64,000 nucleotides of DNA from assembly GCA_013822725.1 (NCBI GenBank), contig PNKX01000012.1, positions 62,001 to 126,000 on the forward strand, written 5' to 3'. Below, piece by piece: positions 55,251-64,000 of this stretch (positions within the stretch are counted from its first letter, which is position 1; each line of letters opens with the position of its first letter). A program made the position numbers and the translations under genes. The DNA is from Pirellula sp. (GTDB taxonomy: Bacteria > Planctomycetota > Planctomycetia > Pirellulales > Lacipirellulaceae). The notes beneath the pieces are model-generated. The model had not been told where the DNA came from. It did no database searches and saw only the letters and a program-made list of their open reading frames with translations.

Positions 55251-57032
55251 CTAATCGTCGGCGAGCGTCACGTCGCCCGGACCTTGCCGCTCTTCGATCG
55301 TGTGCTCAATCGCCGAGACGAGCTGATCGAGCCGGAACGGCTTGTAGAGGACGAACTTCAACCCCTCGCGGCGGGCTTTGACGATCGTGTGATCGCGGTC
55401 GTAGCCGAAGCCAGTCATCAGGACGAGCGGGACGTAGTCGGTGACCTCGCGCAACTTCATCAGCAATTCGTATCCGCTCATGTCGGGCAGGCGGATGTCG
55501 GAGATAATGACGTCGTACTGTTGCCCTAGGCCGAGATTCTGCACCATCAATCGCGCTTCGGCGCCGTTGTGGGCCGTCTCGACGTAGCAGTGGTAGCGGT
55601 CCAGCAACTCGTGGGCGGCGAGGCGGACCGCATGGTCAGCATCGACGACCAAGATGCGACGACCGGCCAGGAGGGGACGGAATTCGACCGTCGCGGCCGT
55701 CGGGTGAGCCTGCGTCGGCGCCATGTTTTGGCCGACTTTTTGAATCACCCGTTTGATATCGCGGGCGTTGCGAAGGATGTGCTGCAGACGCGAGACCAAC
55801 TCGGGATCGACGCTGGCCGAACGTTCCATGATGTTCACGGCGTCGTTCAGGATGTCGTCGACCGGCTGGGCCACCGCGGCATGGATCGCTTCGACGCTGG
55901 CGGCGGCGACGGCGGCCTTCTCGGCGGCCAACAGTTCCAGCGTGTTGAGCGCCATCGCCACGTTGCGGGCGAAAATTTCGAGGAACTGCTGATCGCTGTC
56001 GGTAAAGGCGTCGGTCTCGGGGCTTTCGACGTTGAGCGTGCCGATCACCTGCTCCTGCAACAGGAGCGGCACGGTGAGCGAACTACGGCCCCCCTTGCAC
56101 CCTTCCAGATAGAGGGGATCGTCGATGGCGTTGCCGCAGATATAGCTCTTGCCGGTGGAGGCGACGTACCCGGTGACGCCGTTTCCTTCTTCCGAAGCTT
56201 CGAGCTTGCGGGCGGCAGCATTGGGATCCATGCCGAAGGCCATCAGCGGGCGGAGGTCGCCCGTCTCCTGGTCGAGCATGCGGATCTCGATGACGTCGAG
56301 GTGGAGGACGTCCTTCACGCAGTGCAGGATGTTTTCCTTGAGGAGGGCGACGCGCTCGTTGTAGTCGAGGTCGGAAACGTCTTCCGGGGCGAGGTCGCCG
56401 AGTTCGTTACCCGCCTGGTGAATCGCTTCGAGCTTTTGATGCTGCAGCATCTCGGCGCTGACATCGTGAACGGTCACCACCAAATGAGTCGGCGCCTCGC
56501 CCGAATCGAGCAAAGGCGCCGCGTGGAGCCGGTAATATTTGTTGTCGCTACAGCGGAGGACCGAAGCGCTCGACTTCCGCGTCGCGAGGGCGGTCTGGAA
56601 GGGGCAGTAGTCGGGGCCGAGGATTTCAGGACTGCCGAGCACCTCGTAGAACTTCTTGCCGACGACACCCTTCTGCTTGGTCCACTCGCTGAGGCGGCCG
56701 TTGCCCCAGATGATCGTATTGTCGGCGTCGAGGAGGACGACGCCGTCGGGCATCCCTTGCAGAATGCGGTCGTTTTGCAGGAGCCGGCCGACGTCGCTGG
56801 CTTCGGAAAAGTGGTCGGCGTCGACGAAGACGCCGGCGTAATCGCCGCGGCCCATCAGCGCGAGGGCACGGAGCGACGAATGGAGCGGCACTAGTTCGAC
56901 GTCTTCGCCCAGGCGTTCCTGAAGATTCAGGAGCGCATCGTGGGCGCCGCCGAGATAGAGAATCTTGGTCCGCTCTGTCGCTGCGGCGTCCGAAGACGCC
57001 GAACTTTTCGCCGCTGGGGGTTCAAACACCAC
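55251..57032 (-). CDS. PAS-GAF-receiver signalling protein without a kinase domain
   Basis: 593 aa. Residues about 20-90 look like a degenerate receiver (KILYLGGAHDALLNLQERLG). A PAS domain follows (MPDGVVLLDADNTIIWGNGR), then GAF (about 215-385; MLDQETGDLRPLMAFGMDP, SSLTVPLLLQEQVIGTLNVE). A helical segment resembling a dimerisation hairpin covers about 390-450 (VAQPVDDILNDAVNIMERS). A C-terminal receiver has its phospho-Asp near residue 511 (DVIISDIRLPDMSGYELLMK) and a Lys in YKPFRLDQL. No ATP-binding kinase domain is present, so it must receive phosphate from elsewhere. It probably senses a small molecule or redox state and signals through its receiver. Confidence 0.88.
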   Translation of the reverse strand: MVFEPPAAKSSASSDAAATERTKILYLGGAHDALLNLQERLGEDVELVPLHSSLRALALMGRGDYAGVFVDADHFSEASDVGRLLQNDRILQGMPDGVVLLDADNTIIWGNGRLSEWTKQKGVVGKKFYEVLGSPEILGPDYCPFQTALATRKSSASVLRCSDNKYYRLHAAPLLDSGEAPTHLVVTVHDVSAEMLQHQKLEAIHQAGNELGDLAPEDVSDLDYNERVALLKENILHCVKDVLHLDVIEIRMLDQETGDLRPLMAFGMDPNAAARKLEASEEGNGVTGYVASTGKSYICGNAIDDPLYLEGCKGGRSSLTVPLLLQEQVIGTLNVESPETDAFTDSDQQFLEIFARNVAMALNTLELLAAEKAAVAAASVEAIHAAVAQPVDDILNDAVNIMERSASVDPELVSRLQHILRNARDIKRVIQKVGQNMAPTQAHPTAATVEFRPLLAGRRILVVDADHAVRLAAHELLDRYHCYVETAHNGAEARLMVQNLGLGQQYDVIISDIRLPDMSGYELLMKLREVTDYVPLVLMTGFGYDRDHTIVKARREGLKFVLYKPFRLDQLVSAIEHTIEERQGPGDVTLADD

Positions 57033-57285
57033 GCTAATCCAAGGGAGAGGCGTCTCGTGGCTGCTGCGAACCTTGGCGAGGTGCGGGGGTGGGGCTCGCC
57101 GTACGATTTTGGTCCACTAGAAGTATAGAGTCGGTCGGCGCCGGCAACAAGGTTGACGCAGACGCTCCAAACGTACGACTACACCGCGTACAACGAGGAA
57201 AATGTTTCCAACGGCCGGAGCGGGAACCCGCGGGCCTGCACCTGGAGGGTGGAATCCCGTACAATTGCGGCCCCGCCTCTTTGCG

Positions 57286-57308
57286 CGTGCGTCAACGCTT
57301 GACGCACG
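57286..57308 (+). other. Leader hairpin before typA
   Basis: CGTGCGTCAA-CGC-TTGACGCACG is a perfect 10-bp stem. It is followed 8 bases later by TTTTTTT and lies 27 bp before the typA ATG. The spacing to the T-run is long for a classical terminator, so it may be a weak attenuator or a regulatory leader. Confidence 0.4.
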
Positions 57309-57334
57309 TTCCCGCGTTTTTTTGAGACCCTTTT

Positions 57335-59230
57335 ATGGCCCGTAGTCGAATTGTCGTCCCCCCGTCGCACCTTCGTAACGTGGCGATCATCGCCCACGTC
57401 GACCATGGCAAAACCACGCTGGTCGACAAGATGGTCTACCAGTCGGGACTCTACCGGAATGAGGAGCTCGACAAACTGGCCGGCGGTCAGCATGGCCTGA
57501 TCATGGACAGCAATGATCTGGAGCGGGAGCGCGGCATCACGATTCTCGCCAAGAATTGCGCCGTCGCTTACACGGCAGCCGACGGCGAAACCTACCGCAT
57601 CAACCTGATCGACACCCCGGGCCACGCCGACTTCGGCGGCGAGGTGGAGCGAGTGCTGAACATGGCCAGCGGGACGCTGCTGGTGGTCGACGCCTACGAA
57701 GGCCCGATGCCTCAGACGCGGTTCGTGCTGCAGAAGTCGCTTGAGCGCGGTCTGAAGCCGATCGTCGTCGTCAATAAAATCGACCGCCCCGACTCGCGGC
57801 CGAATGAAGTCGTCAGTGAAGTCTTCGACCTGCTCGTCGACCTCGACGCTCCTGACGACGTGCTCGACTTCCAGGTGATCTTCGCCTCGGCTCGCGAAGG
57901 GTGGGCGACGGCGGATCTCGCCAATCCGAGCACCAACTTAATTCCGTTGTTCGAATCGATCATCGGCCATGTGCCGCCGCCGGATAAGGCCGACCGCGCT
58001 CGCGAGCCGTTGCAGTTCCAAGTCACGTCGCTCGATTACTCGGAGTTTGTCGGCCGGATCGCGATTGGCCGCGTTCACGCTGGCGTCATCAGCAAGCGGC
58101 AGCGGATTGCCGTGATCGATCACCTCGGCGAAGTGACGCGGAAGAACGTCGTGCAGCTGTTGGCGTTCGAGGGCCTGGAGCGGGTCGAAGTCGACGAAGT
58201 CGCGGCCGGCGACCTGTGCGCCGTCGTCGGGATGGAGCCGATCGAAATCGGCGACACGATTGCCGACGCTGATCAGCCGCACGCTCTGCCGCACACGCGG
58301 GTTGACGAGCCGACCCTCCACATGATGTTCCGCGTGAACGACGGGCCCTTCTGCGGTCGCGACGGCAAGTTCGTGACGAGCCGACAAATTGGCGAGCGTT
58401 TGGAGAAGGAATTGCGTTCGAACGTCGCCCTCCGCGTCGCTCCTGGTCCGACGCAGGAACAGTTCCGCGTCTCCGGCCGCGGCATGATGCACTTGGGCAT
58501 TCTGATTGAGAACATGCGCCGCGAAGGCTTCGAACTTTGCGTCGGCAAGCCGCAGGTGATTTACCGCGAGATCGACGGCGTGAAGTGCGAGCCGATTGAG
58601 CAGTTGGTCGTCGACTGCCCCGACGATTGCCAAAGCGCCGTGATGGCCCTGCTCGGCGATCGCCGGGCGGAGATGGTGAAAATGGGGCACCGCTCGTCGA
58701 CGAGCGGCTTCATTCACATGGAATTCCGGATCCCGGCCCGCTCGCTGATGGGGCTTCGCAGCCGGATGCTCAACGCCACCAAGGGGCAGGCGATCATGCA
58801 TCACACCCTGCTCGGCTACGAGCCGATGAAGGGGGAACTCCCGAAGCGACAGCTCGGCGTGCTGATTTCCAACGAATCAGGCTCGGCCACGGCCTATTCG
58901 CTCGACGCCCTGTACGACCGCGGCATCTTCTTCGTCCGCCCGGGCGAGGATTGCTACCTCGGTCAAATTGTCGGCGAGAATTGCCGGGCTGGGGATCTCG
59001 TGGTTAACGTCGTCCGCGGCAAGCAGCTGACCAACGTCCGTGCGTCGGGCAAGGATGACAACGCGAAGGTTCGTCCGGTGCGCGAGATGTCGCTCGAAGC
59101 TTGCTTGGAATACATCGAAGACGACGAACTCGTCGAAATCACGCCGAAGTCGATCCGCATTCGCAAAACGCTGCTAAGCGAAAACGACCGCAAACGTGAG
59201 TCGCGCAAGGCGGCGACCGTCGAGGTCTGA
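57335..59230 (+). CDS. typA: Ribosome-associated GTPase TypA/BipA
   Basis: 631 aa. The G-domain has [20 protein letters not shown] (G1), ERERGITI (switch 1), [14 protein letters not shown] (G3) and [12 protein letters not shown] (G4), as in BipA rather than EF-G. Further BipA marks are [40 protein letters not shown], and the C-terminal [20 protein letters not shown]-like [16 protein letters not shown]. It binds the 70S ribosome and aids growth and assembly under stress or cold. The ribosome site is weak. A hairpin and T-run lie just upstream and a perfect terminator follows, so it is a single-gene unit. Confidence 0.96.
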   Translation: MARSRIVVPPSHLRNVAIIAHVDHGKTTLVDKMVYQSGLYRNEELDKLAGGQHGLIMDSNDLERERGITILAKNCAVAYTAADGETYRINLIDTPGHADFGGEVERVLNMASGTLLVVDAYEGPMPQTRFVLQKSLERGLKPIVVVNKIDRPDSRPNEVVSEVFDLLVDLDAPDDVLDFQVIFASAREGWATADLANPSTNLIPLFESIIGHVPPPDKADRAREPLQFQVTSLDYSEFVGRIAIGRVHAGVISKRQRIAVIDHLGEVTRKNVVQLLAFEGLERVEVDEVAAGDLCAVVGMEPIEIGDTIADADQPHALPHTRVDEPTLHMMFRVNDGPFCGRDGKFVTSRQIGERLEKELRSNVALRVAPGPTQEQFRVSGRGMMHLGILIENMRREGFELCVGKPQVIYREIDGVKCEPIEQLVVDCPDDCQSAVMALLGDRRAEMVKMGHRSSTSGFIHMEFRIPARSLMGLRSRMLNATKGQAIMHHTLLGYEPMKGELPKRQLGVLISNESGSATAYSLDALYDRGIFFVRPGEDCYLGQIVGENCRAGDLVVNVVRGKQLTNVRASGKDDNAKVRPVREMSLEACLEYIEDDELVEITPKSIRIRKTLLSENDRKRESRKAATVEV

Positions 59231-59264
59231 GCCTCGTGCGGATTCCAATTCCAAACGCTCCTTT

Positions 59265-59296
59265 AGCCCCCGGTCAGTGACCGGGGGCTTTTTTTT
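59265..59296 (+). terminator. Intrinsic terminator of typA
   Basis: AGCCCCCGGTCA-G-TGACCGGGGGCT is a perfect 12-bp stem followed by eight T, 35 bp after the typA stop. Confidence 0.93.
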
Positions 59297-59451
59297 GAAT
59301 GAAATCCCCGCAACGCACAATCGTTACAACCGGCTCACGTTGCAGAGCCGCAATTTGCCCTGTGGCGACGTATGCTTTGGGTGCGGCCCCCGGTGCGCGG
59401 CCGCGCTTAGGCGCCTCTTGTGCGCCGTCACCATCCCAGGGCGAGACTTCG

Positions 59452-60327
59452 ATGCAGTCACTCTTATCCGTTCGTCGCGCGGTTTGCGCGTTTCCACGTC
59501 GCGGCGGCGCCGTGTTGGAAGTCTTTGGATGCGCGGTCGCCCTCATCGGCGGCCTGATCCTGGGATCGATGTATTTCGGGATCGACGTCAAAGAGGTGAC
59601 GGTCAAGGCGCTGCAACATGCCAAGATCATGTCGCCTCCCGAGGCGCCGGCGGTCGATCCGGCGGCAGTGAGCGTCGACGTCCACACGGCCGTCAGCGCC
59701 GCTCTGCAAGAGGCAGGGCAGGGTCCGGTGCAACCAACGGCTCCGCCGAAGCCGCCGGAAGATTTAGCTGACGCGCTGGCGCTGCCGGCCGAGCAGCGCC
59801 ACGAACTGACGCTGGCGTATTGGACCGCCCTCGACGAGTGCATGAAGAACGAACTAGCCGGGCGGACCGCCGCGAACGCGAAATCATCGGACCTGCAGGT
59901 TTACGATTACCTGACGCTCCGCAATCAGGGACCGCCTAAGACGCCGGCGCCCAAGGCGCCGACGCCGCTCAAAACGCGCCGTTCGAAGAACTGGGCGCTC
60001 TACGAATACCTGACGCTCCGCAACAAGGGACACCAAGACGCGGCTGACGCGATCGAGGCGCTCGACGTCCGCGGCGTCGACGGGCATATCACGGCTTATG
60101 CCGAGAAGGCGCTCGCCTGGCACCGCGAAGGGGCGGAGTTGTTCAAACGGGCCCTCGACCTGCTGACCGACGCCCCATCGGCTCAGCTCAGCGGGCCGTT
60201 CGCCCAGGCTTGGCAAAGCAAGGCGACCCAGCATCAAATGGAAGAGCGCCTGCTGGCTGACAAACATCAGGCGGTGCAGTCATACCTGGATCACGGAAAT
60301 CATTCGGGAAGCGATGTGGCGAACTGA
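59452..60327 (+). CDS. Hypothetical single-helix membrane protein with a duplicated YxYLTLRN motif (291 aa)
   Basis: Not recognised. From ATG 59452, one membrane helix (EVFGCAVALIGGLILGSMYF, about residues 23-42) anchors a mostly helical soluble part. The motif VYDYLTLRNQG and its near copy LYEYLTLRNKG (about 40 residues apart) flank a Lys/Pro-rich linker. The C-terminal half is charged and helical (HRHEGAEL-like WHREGAELFKRALDLLTDAP). An in-frame ATG at 59299 would add 51 residues that overlap the terminator region and look non-coding. It lies downstream of the typA terminator, so it has its own promoter. The role is unknown. Confidence 0.7.
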   Translation: MQSLLSVRRAVCAFPRRGGAVLEVFGCAVALIGGLILGSMYFGIDVKEVTVKALQHAKIMSPPEAPAVDPAAVSVDVHTAVSAALQEAGQGPVQPTAPPKPPEDLADALALPAEQRHELTLAYWTALDECMKNELAGRTAANAKSSDLQVYDYLTLRNQGPPKTPAPKAPTPLKTRRSKNWALYEYLTLRNKGHQDAADAIEALDVRGVDGHITAYAEKALAWHREGAELFKRALDLLTDAPSAQLSGPFAQAWQSKATQHQMEERLLADKHQAVQSYLDHGNHSGSDVAN

Positions 60328-60339
60328 ATTGCTGCTGTC

Positions 60340-60426
60340 AGCCCCGGGCTCCGCCCGGGGGTCGGCTTGAAGTAGAGGCAACGTCAACTCGCTGGCAACG
60401 CGACCCCCTGGCGGAGCCAGGGGCTG
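60340..60426. repeat. BIME-like pair of palindromic repeats
   Basis: AGCCCCGGGCTCCGCCCGGG and the facing CCCCTGGCGGAGCCAGGGGCT match the layout and sequence of the elements at 265-353 and 13285-13369. A half copy (GAGCCAGGGGCTTTC) occurs near 60523-60540. The rest of 60328-60565 holds no gene. Confidence 0.82.
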
Positions 60427-60565
60427 CCAATAGCGCTAGCTTGCGAGTGAATTGAATGCGGCGCGCTCCCGCCGTACGATGGCGGGCAGCAATTGAGGCC
60501 AGCCGATAAGAAACTCGTCCCTCGGCCGAGCCAGGGGCTTTCATAGTGGAATGAAGAGAAGAGCG

Positions 60566-61870
60566 ATGAAGAGAACAGTTGCCGCCTTGTTGGGCATCGT
60601 GGGGATGTCGGTTCGCGTCACGTTGGCCTACCAGCCGGTGGCCCACCAGCCAATCGACTCTGGCTGCTGCCAACCTGTGACGGTCTGCTGCTCCCCGGCG
60701 CCGGCGGTCGAGTGCTGCCTCGCGCCGAGCGAGCCCGACTGTGGCGAACCGACGCCCAGCAAGCCGTCGGAAGCGCGGGGGGCCGAGCCGACTCCTGCCG
60801 ACAAGGCACCGGCGGAGGCCGCTGAGGCCATGCCTGCTCCTGCCGAACCAGCTGCCGCGGAGCCGGCAACGAGCGCACCGGCTGAAGCTTCCGTCGCGAA
60901 GCCTGTCTCGCCGCCGCCGCTGGCCGTGCCGGCAATCTCACCGACGCCGGCGCCGCAAACTTTCGCGTCTCCAGCCGTCGAAGCGCCTGCTGCCACTGGG
61001 AGCGGCAATCGATACGCGGATCCGATGGACGACCCCTTGGCCGATCCGCTGCGTCGCGGCGTGACGCCAGCCGCCGAAGCGCCGCCGGTGGAAAAGCCAA
61101 TGGCGAAAGCCGACATGGAAGAAGCGTTCACTGAATCGCCTGCCGAACCACAGCCTGAACCAGAATCGCAGCCCGTCGTTCCTCCAGCGAGCGAGCCGAC
61201 GCCGGAACCGACGCCAGCGCCAACCGGAGTCGATGATTTATTCGGCGAGCCAGCGGCTGCCGCGCCGGCGGAAGATCCCGTCGACGCGCCCATGACCGAA
61301 GCGGCTGCCGAGCCCGCAACCGAGACGCCCGCGGAATCAGAAACGACGCCTGCCGAGGAACCAGCCGCTCCGGCAGATCCTGAAGCAGTTGATTTGTTTG
61401 GCGACCCTGTGGCGCCAACGACTCCGGCCACCGAGCCCGCGCCAGCGACGAACGAAACGCCAGCGCCTGCGACTGAGACGCCAGCCGAAGCGCCGTCGAC
61501 GCCTGCTGCTGAGCCAGCAAATGCAGACAAGGCGAAAGAAGAGCCCAAAGAGGAACAGGAACTCGATTTTGACTCCCTGTTCGGCCCGAGCAGCTCGAAC
61601 GAAGTCCTCACCGCACCGGGCGGCTGGGCCAGTGACACCCCTCGCCAGTGGAACGACGCCCAGGGGAGCGAACTCGCAACCGCACGGGTGGCGGCAATCA
61701 GCGACAGCGACGTCACGTTGCTGACCGATGCCGGTCGGACGTTGAACGTCAGCTTTGCAGAACTCAGCGACGGCGATCTCGCATTCTTGCGGCAGCAGAT
61801 CGACGCTCGACAGTCCGACCTGGCTCAGCAACAGCGGGCGGAGTCGCGGCTGGCAGAGCAATCTCGTTAG
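60566..61870 (+). CDS. Secreted Pro/Ala/Glu-rich protein with C-terminal SHD1 domain (434 aa)
   Basis: A short signal (MKRTVAALLGIVGMSVRVTL) leads to a Cys-paired segment (SGCCQPVTVCCSPAPAVECC). About 280 residues of Pro/Ala/Glu/Thr-rich, probably disordered linker follow. Three short look-alike motifs are spaced along the linker: VDDLFGEP, VDLFGDP and FDSLFGPS. The C-terminus is an SHD1 domain (RQWNDAQGSELATARVAAIS ... LLTDAGRTLNVSFAELSDGDLAFL) and a charged tail. An ATG five codons upstream (60551) is the alternative start. It is probably exported and may tether partners through the repeated motifs; no enzymatic domain is seen. Confidence 0.8.
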   Translation: MKRTVAALLGIVGMSVRVTLAYQPVAHQPIDSGCCQPVTVCCSPAPAVECCLAPSEPDCGEPTPSKPSEARGAEPTPADKAPAEAAEAMPAPAEPAAAEPATSAPAEASVAKPVSPPPLAVPAISPTPAPQTFASPAVEAPAATGSGNRYADPMDDPLADPLRRGVTPAAEAPPVEKPMAKADMEEAFTESPAEPQPEPESQPVVPPASEPTPEPTPAPTGVDDLFGEPAAAAPAEDPVDAPMTEAAAEPATETPAESETTPAEEPAAPADPEAVDLFGDPVAPTTPATEPAPATNETPAPATETPAEAPSTPAAEPANADKAKEEPKEEQELDFDSLFGPSSSNEVLTAPGGWASDTPRQWNDAQGSELATARVAAISDSDVTLLTDAGRTLNVSFAELSDGDLAFLRQQIDARQSDLAQQQRAESRLAEQSR

Positions 61871-61965
61871 TGACCTCGGTTCGACTCAACGCCAAGCCCG
61901 AAAAACTTGGACGATCGCCGCCAAAGCGAGGGGCGAATTAGGCCTGACAGGCCGCGCCATGGCAG

Positions 61966-62085
61966 CCCAGGACGAAGTCCTGGGTGTACACGAACAGAAG
62001 ATAACAAGCCCTGAAGGGGCGCGCTACCGCGCCCCTTCAGGGCTACGATAAAGAGTCGATCAATTTCCCAGGGCTTCGCCCTGGG
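61966..62085. repeat. Cluster of three hairpins, intergenic repeat
   Basis: CCCAGGAC-GAA-GTCCTGGG (61966-61984), GCCCTGAAGGGGCGCG with its full complement (62008-62043, 16-bp stem) and CCCAGGGC-TTC-GCCCTGGG (62067-62085) stand in a row. They are flanked by roughly complementary GGCCTGACAGGCCGCGC (61941) and GCGCGGCCCGGTGGGCC (62094). The remaining part of 61871-62353 shows no gene, although the + strand frame of the next gene is open from 62114. Confidence 0.88.
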
Positions 62086-62353
62086 CTCTCGCAGCGCGGC
62101 CCGGTGGGCCTGAATGCAGGGTGTTTCGGTATTTCAAGCCGAAGAACAGTCCTCGTATTGCTTAACTTATGGCAATGCTAGCGGCCGTAGATTCTCCGCA
62201 GATCGCCTCAACTGCCGTTCGGTGACGCGCCGATCTTGTGAGATAGGCACTCCGGCTGCGCCTTGCGCCTGCGGATTGAACTCCTTTTCTGCTCACTACG
62301 ATTCGCGGCGTTTTGGCGCTCGACGCATTCGCGTCTCGCCAGGGACAACAACG

Positions 62354-62824
62354 ATGAATGCGCTCTTCGGCTTAGCGGCAGCTCCCAAAGCGGCCAATGT
62401 GGCGGTGAACGCCACGAACAACGCCCTCGGCGCCTTCACGCGGCCGTTCGGCCAATTTTTCCAATCGGCGGTCGAAGAGGGCGATTCTTCGGCAAGCGCC
62501 GCGTCAGAGGCAGCCGCTCACGAAGCGGCGTCGCTGGAGCAACGCATCTCCCGTCAGCTGCAAGAACTGCTCACCTCGCTTGGAGCGGAGGCTGACGAAG
62601 AAGCGGCGATTCGCTTCGACGAAGTCACTGGCGAAATCAACGTTGACGGGCATCATAGCTCGCCCGCGATCGAAGCGGCCCTCAGGAGCGATTCGCAATT
62701 AATGTCCGACCTGCAGCGGTTGGCGAAGCTACAGAGCGAATTTGATCCGTCGGTGTCGGCCACCGATTGGGAGTTGCAAGCGCGCGTCAGCGAAAGCGGC
62801 GGAGCCCAGCTCCGCTGGCGGTAG
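62354..62824 (+). CDS. Hypothetical protein (156 aa)
   Basis: Not recognised. From ATG 62354 (AGGGA about 10 bases upstream) it reads MNALFGLAAAPKAANVAVNA. An acidic Ala/Ser-rich helix follows (SAVEEGDSSASAASEAAAHE), then a coiled-coil-like segment (LEQRISRQLQELLTSLGAEA) and a C-terminal part with DEVTGEINVDGHHSSPAIEA. There is no signal peptide. The open frame extends upstream to 62114, but that part is Cys/Arg-rich and unlike the rest. Its stop lies 1 bp from the end of the convergent oxidase gene. Confidence 0.65.
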   Translation: MNALFGLAAAPKAANVAVNATNNALGAFTRPFGQFFQSAVEEGDSSASAASEAAAHEAASLEQRISRQLQELLTSLGAEADEEAAIRFDEVTGEINVDGHHSSPAIEAALRSDSQLMSDLQRLAKLQSEFDPSVSATDWELQARVSESGGAQLRWR

Positions 62825-62825
62825 G

Positions 62826-64000
62826 CTACTGGCCGAGTTGCTTCGCCAATCGCTCAGCGGCTTGGCGACCGCTGTGGATACTCTGCGGGATGCCGACGCC
62901 GCGATAGGCGTTACCGGCCAGTTCTAACCCCGCATACGCGGCGACGCGCTGCTCAATCGCCTCGACGCGCGCTAGATGTCCGACGTGGTATTGCGGCATC
63001 GCGTCGCGCCACCGCATGACGTGCGTTTCGATAGGTTCGCCATTCGCCCCAATCAGCTCAGCCATTTGCTGCTTGGCCGTCGCGATCAATTCGGGGTCGT
63101 CGCGATCGACCCTGTCGGGCTGCAAGACGCCGCCGGAGAAAACGCGAACGATAGCGCGCCCCGGCGGACCATGCCCCGGGAACTTCACCGTGAGAAAACT
63201 CGCGGCAACGATTGGCCGACGCTCGATCGCGGGAACGACGAGGCCGAAGCCGTCGAGCGGGTGGTCGATGTCCTGCCGATGGTAGACCAGCGTCACGACC
63301 GCGCTGCTGGCGTACTCGATGCCCGCCAACTCGCGTACCAGTTCCGCGTCGAAATTGCCGAGCATAGAGGCCGCTTGCGGGGCGTGCGCGGCGATCAACA
63401 CGCCGTCGAAATGTTCGAGCGGCGCGCCAGGAGCCGTTTTGATCGTCCAGCGATTAGTCGCGTGACGCTCAACCTGCATCACCGGAGTGCGGAGGCGGAT
63501 CGCCTTCGCCGGCAGTTTGTGAACGAGCGCTTCAACGAATGTTCGCAATCCGCCGCGAAGCGTGACGAACTGCCCGTAGCGCGCCGCGGCTTGGGGCGAC
63601 TGGGCGTTGCCGTCGCGCTCGGCTAGCGCACGAGCTTTGCGCACCGAACGCCAGAGGCTGCCATGCTGCCGCTCAGCTTCAAGAAACTCTGGGTAGGTCG
63701 CGGCGAGGCTCAACTCCCGGGCGTCGGCGACGTAGATGCCGGCGATCAGCGGTTCGACCAGCCGCTCGTAAACTTCGCGGCCCAACCGACGCGTGGCGAA
63801 ACTGGCGACGCTCTCGTCGTAGCCGGGACGGTTCACCGCGGCGGGAACTTGAGCGAGCGGCTCGGCCAAGAGACGCAACTTGCCGAGCGGGCTCAGCAGC
63901 GGCGATTTCAGCATGGCGCCGAGATTCTGCGGCTTCATCAAGACGAAGCCTTCGGGAACCGGCACGAGGCGCCCTTCGCGGACAATCAACGCGCGGCGAT
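62826..64000 (-). CDS. Protoporphyrinogen/coproporphyrinogen oxidase (HemY/HemG-type), N-terminus beyond the window
   Basis: The minus-strand frame is open to the right edge (RRALIVREGRLVPVPEGFVL), so the FAD-binding N-terminus lies outside. About 391 residues are visible. Family hallmarks: GRLVPVPEGFVLM, ESVASFATRRLGREVYERLV, EPLIAGIYVADARELSLAAT, FVTLRGGLRTFVEALVHKLP, and the C-terminal second FAD contact ELAGNAYRGVGIPQSIHSGR. It oxidises porphyrinogen to porphyrin late in heme synthesis; whether the product is proto- or coproporphyrin is not clear. hemW at 5781-6917 is another heme-related gene in the window, but not adjacent. TTG at 63989 is not considered the true start. Confidence 0.9.
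   Translation of the reverse strand, partial: RRALIVREGRLVPVPEGFVLMKPQNLGAMLKSPLLSPLGKLRLLAEPLAQVPAAVNRPGYDESVASFATRRLGREVYERLVEPLIAGIYVADARELSLAATYPEFLEAERQHGSLWRSVRKARALAERDGNAQSPQAAARYGQFVTLRGGLRTFVEALVHKLPAKAIRLRTPVMQVERHATNRWTIKTAPGAPLEHFDGVLIAAHAPQAASMLGNFDAELVRELAGIEYASSAVVTLVYHRQDIDHPLDGFGLVVPAIERRPIVAASFLTVKFPGHGPPGRAIVRVFSGGVLQPDRVDRDDPELIATAKQQMAELIGANGEPIETHVMRWRDAMPQYHVGHLARVEAIEQRVAAYAGLELAGNAYRGVGIPQSIHSGRQAAERLAKQLGQ

Overview
The window looks like chromosomal DNA of a planctomycete, most likely from the Pirellulales (Lacipirellulaceae-like). This is inferred from several traits seen together: high GC, two SHD1-domain secreted proteins, a giant low-complexity protein ending in a dockerin-like segment plus a VPEP (PEP-CTERM) tail, very large secreted or membrane-anchored proteins without recognisable families, lone housekeeping genes scattered among signalling genes, and many palindromic intergenic repeats. 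No species name can be supported.

Layout. 1-7.1 kb: the 3' end of a QueD-like gene, a lone fliG, der (ribosome-assembly GTPase), a family 4 uracil-DNA glycosylase, a conserved hypothetical gene and hemW, separated by long inverted repeats. A tRNA-like 3' half with its own hairpin and a strong terminator lies upstream of hemW. 7.2-12.5 kb: one 1773-aa Gly/Asn/Thr/Ala-rich surface protein built from about 600-bp higher-order repeats. 13.0-21.5 kb: a small lipoprotein and a complete potassium-uptake operon on the minus strand, including kdpF and a second 31-aa membrane ORF upstream of it (both found by reading the DNA). The order is small ORF-kdpF-kdpA-kdpB-kdpC-kdpD-kdpE, and an 11-bp direct repeat upstream is a plausible KdpE site.

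21.6-34 kb: signalling and envelope genes. These are a 1982-aa kinase/ATPase/GAF/histidine kinase/receiver hybrid, a hot-dog-like plus methyltransferase fusion, a FadL-type porin, an Hpt protein paired with a receiver-HD-GYP protein, and a transglutaminase-like protein. 34-41.5 kb: an SHD1 protein, an RND pump with its adaptor (ATGA-coupled), and a small membrane protein with an NDH-2-like dehydrogenase.

41.5-51.6 kb: a two-gene, ATGA-coupled operon encoding unrecognised giant envelope proteins of 2214 and about 1148 aa. They look like three versions of one module (signal sequence, long beta-rich ectodomain, terminal membrane helices). This is the best candidate for an undescribed system. 52-64 kb: an inositol-monophosphatase-like enzyme, a hypothetical gene with an orphan terminator upstream, a membrane metallophosphoesterase, a PAS-GAF-receiver protein, typA/bipA, two planctomycete-type hypothetical proteins, an SHD1 protein with a long Pro/Ala/Glu linker, and the C-terminal part of a HemY-type protoporphyrinogen oxidase running off the right edge.

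Palindromic (REP/BIME-like) repeats occur in more than ten places. One lies inside the dehydrogenase reading frame and another supplies the last codons of kdpE. All function calls are from reading motifs; no database search was possible.
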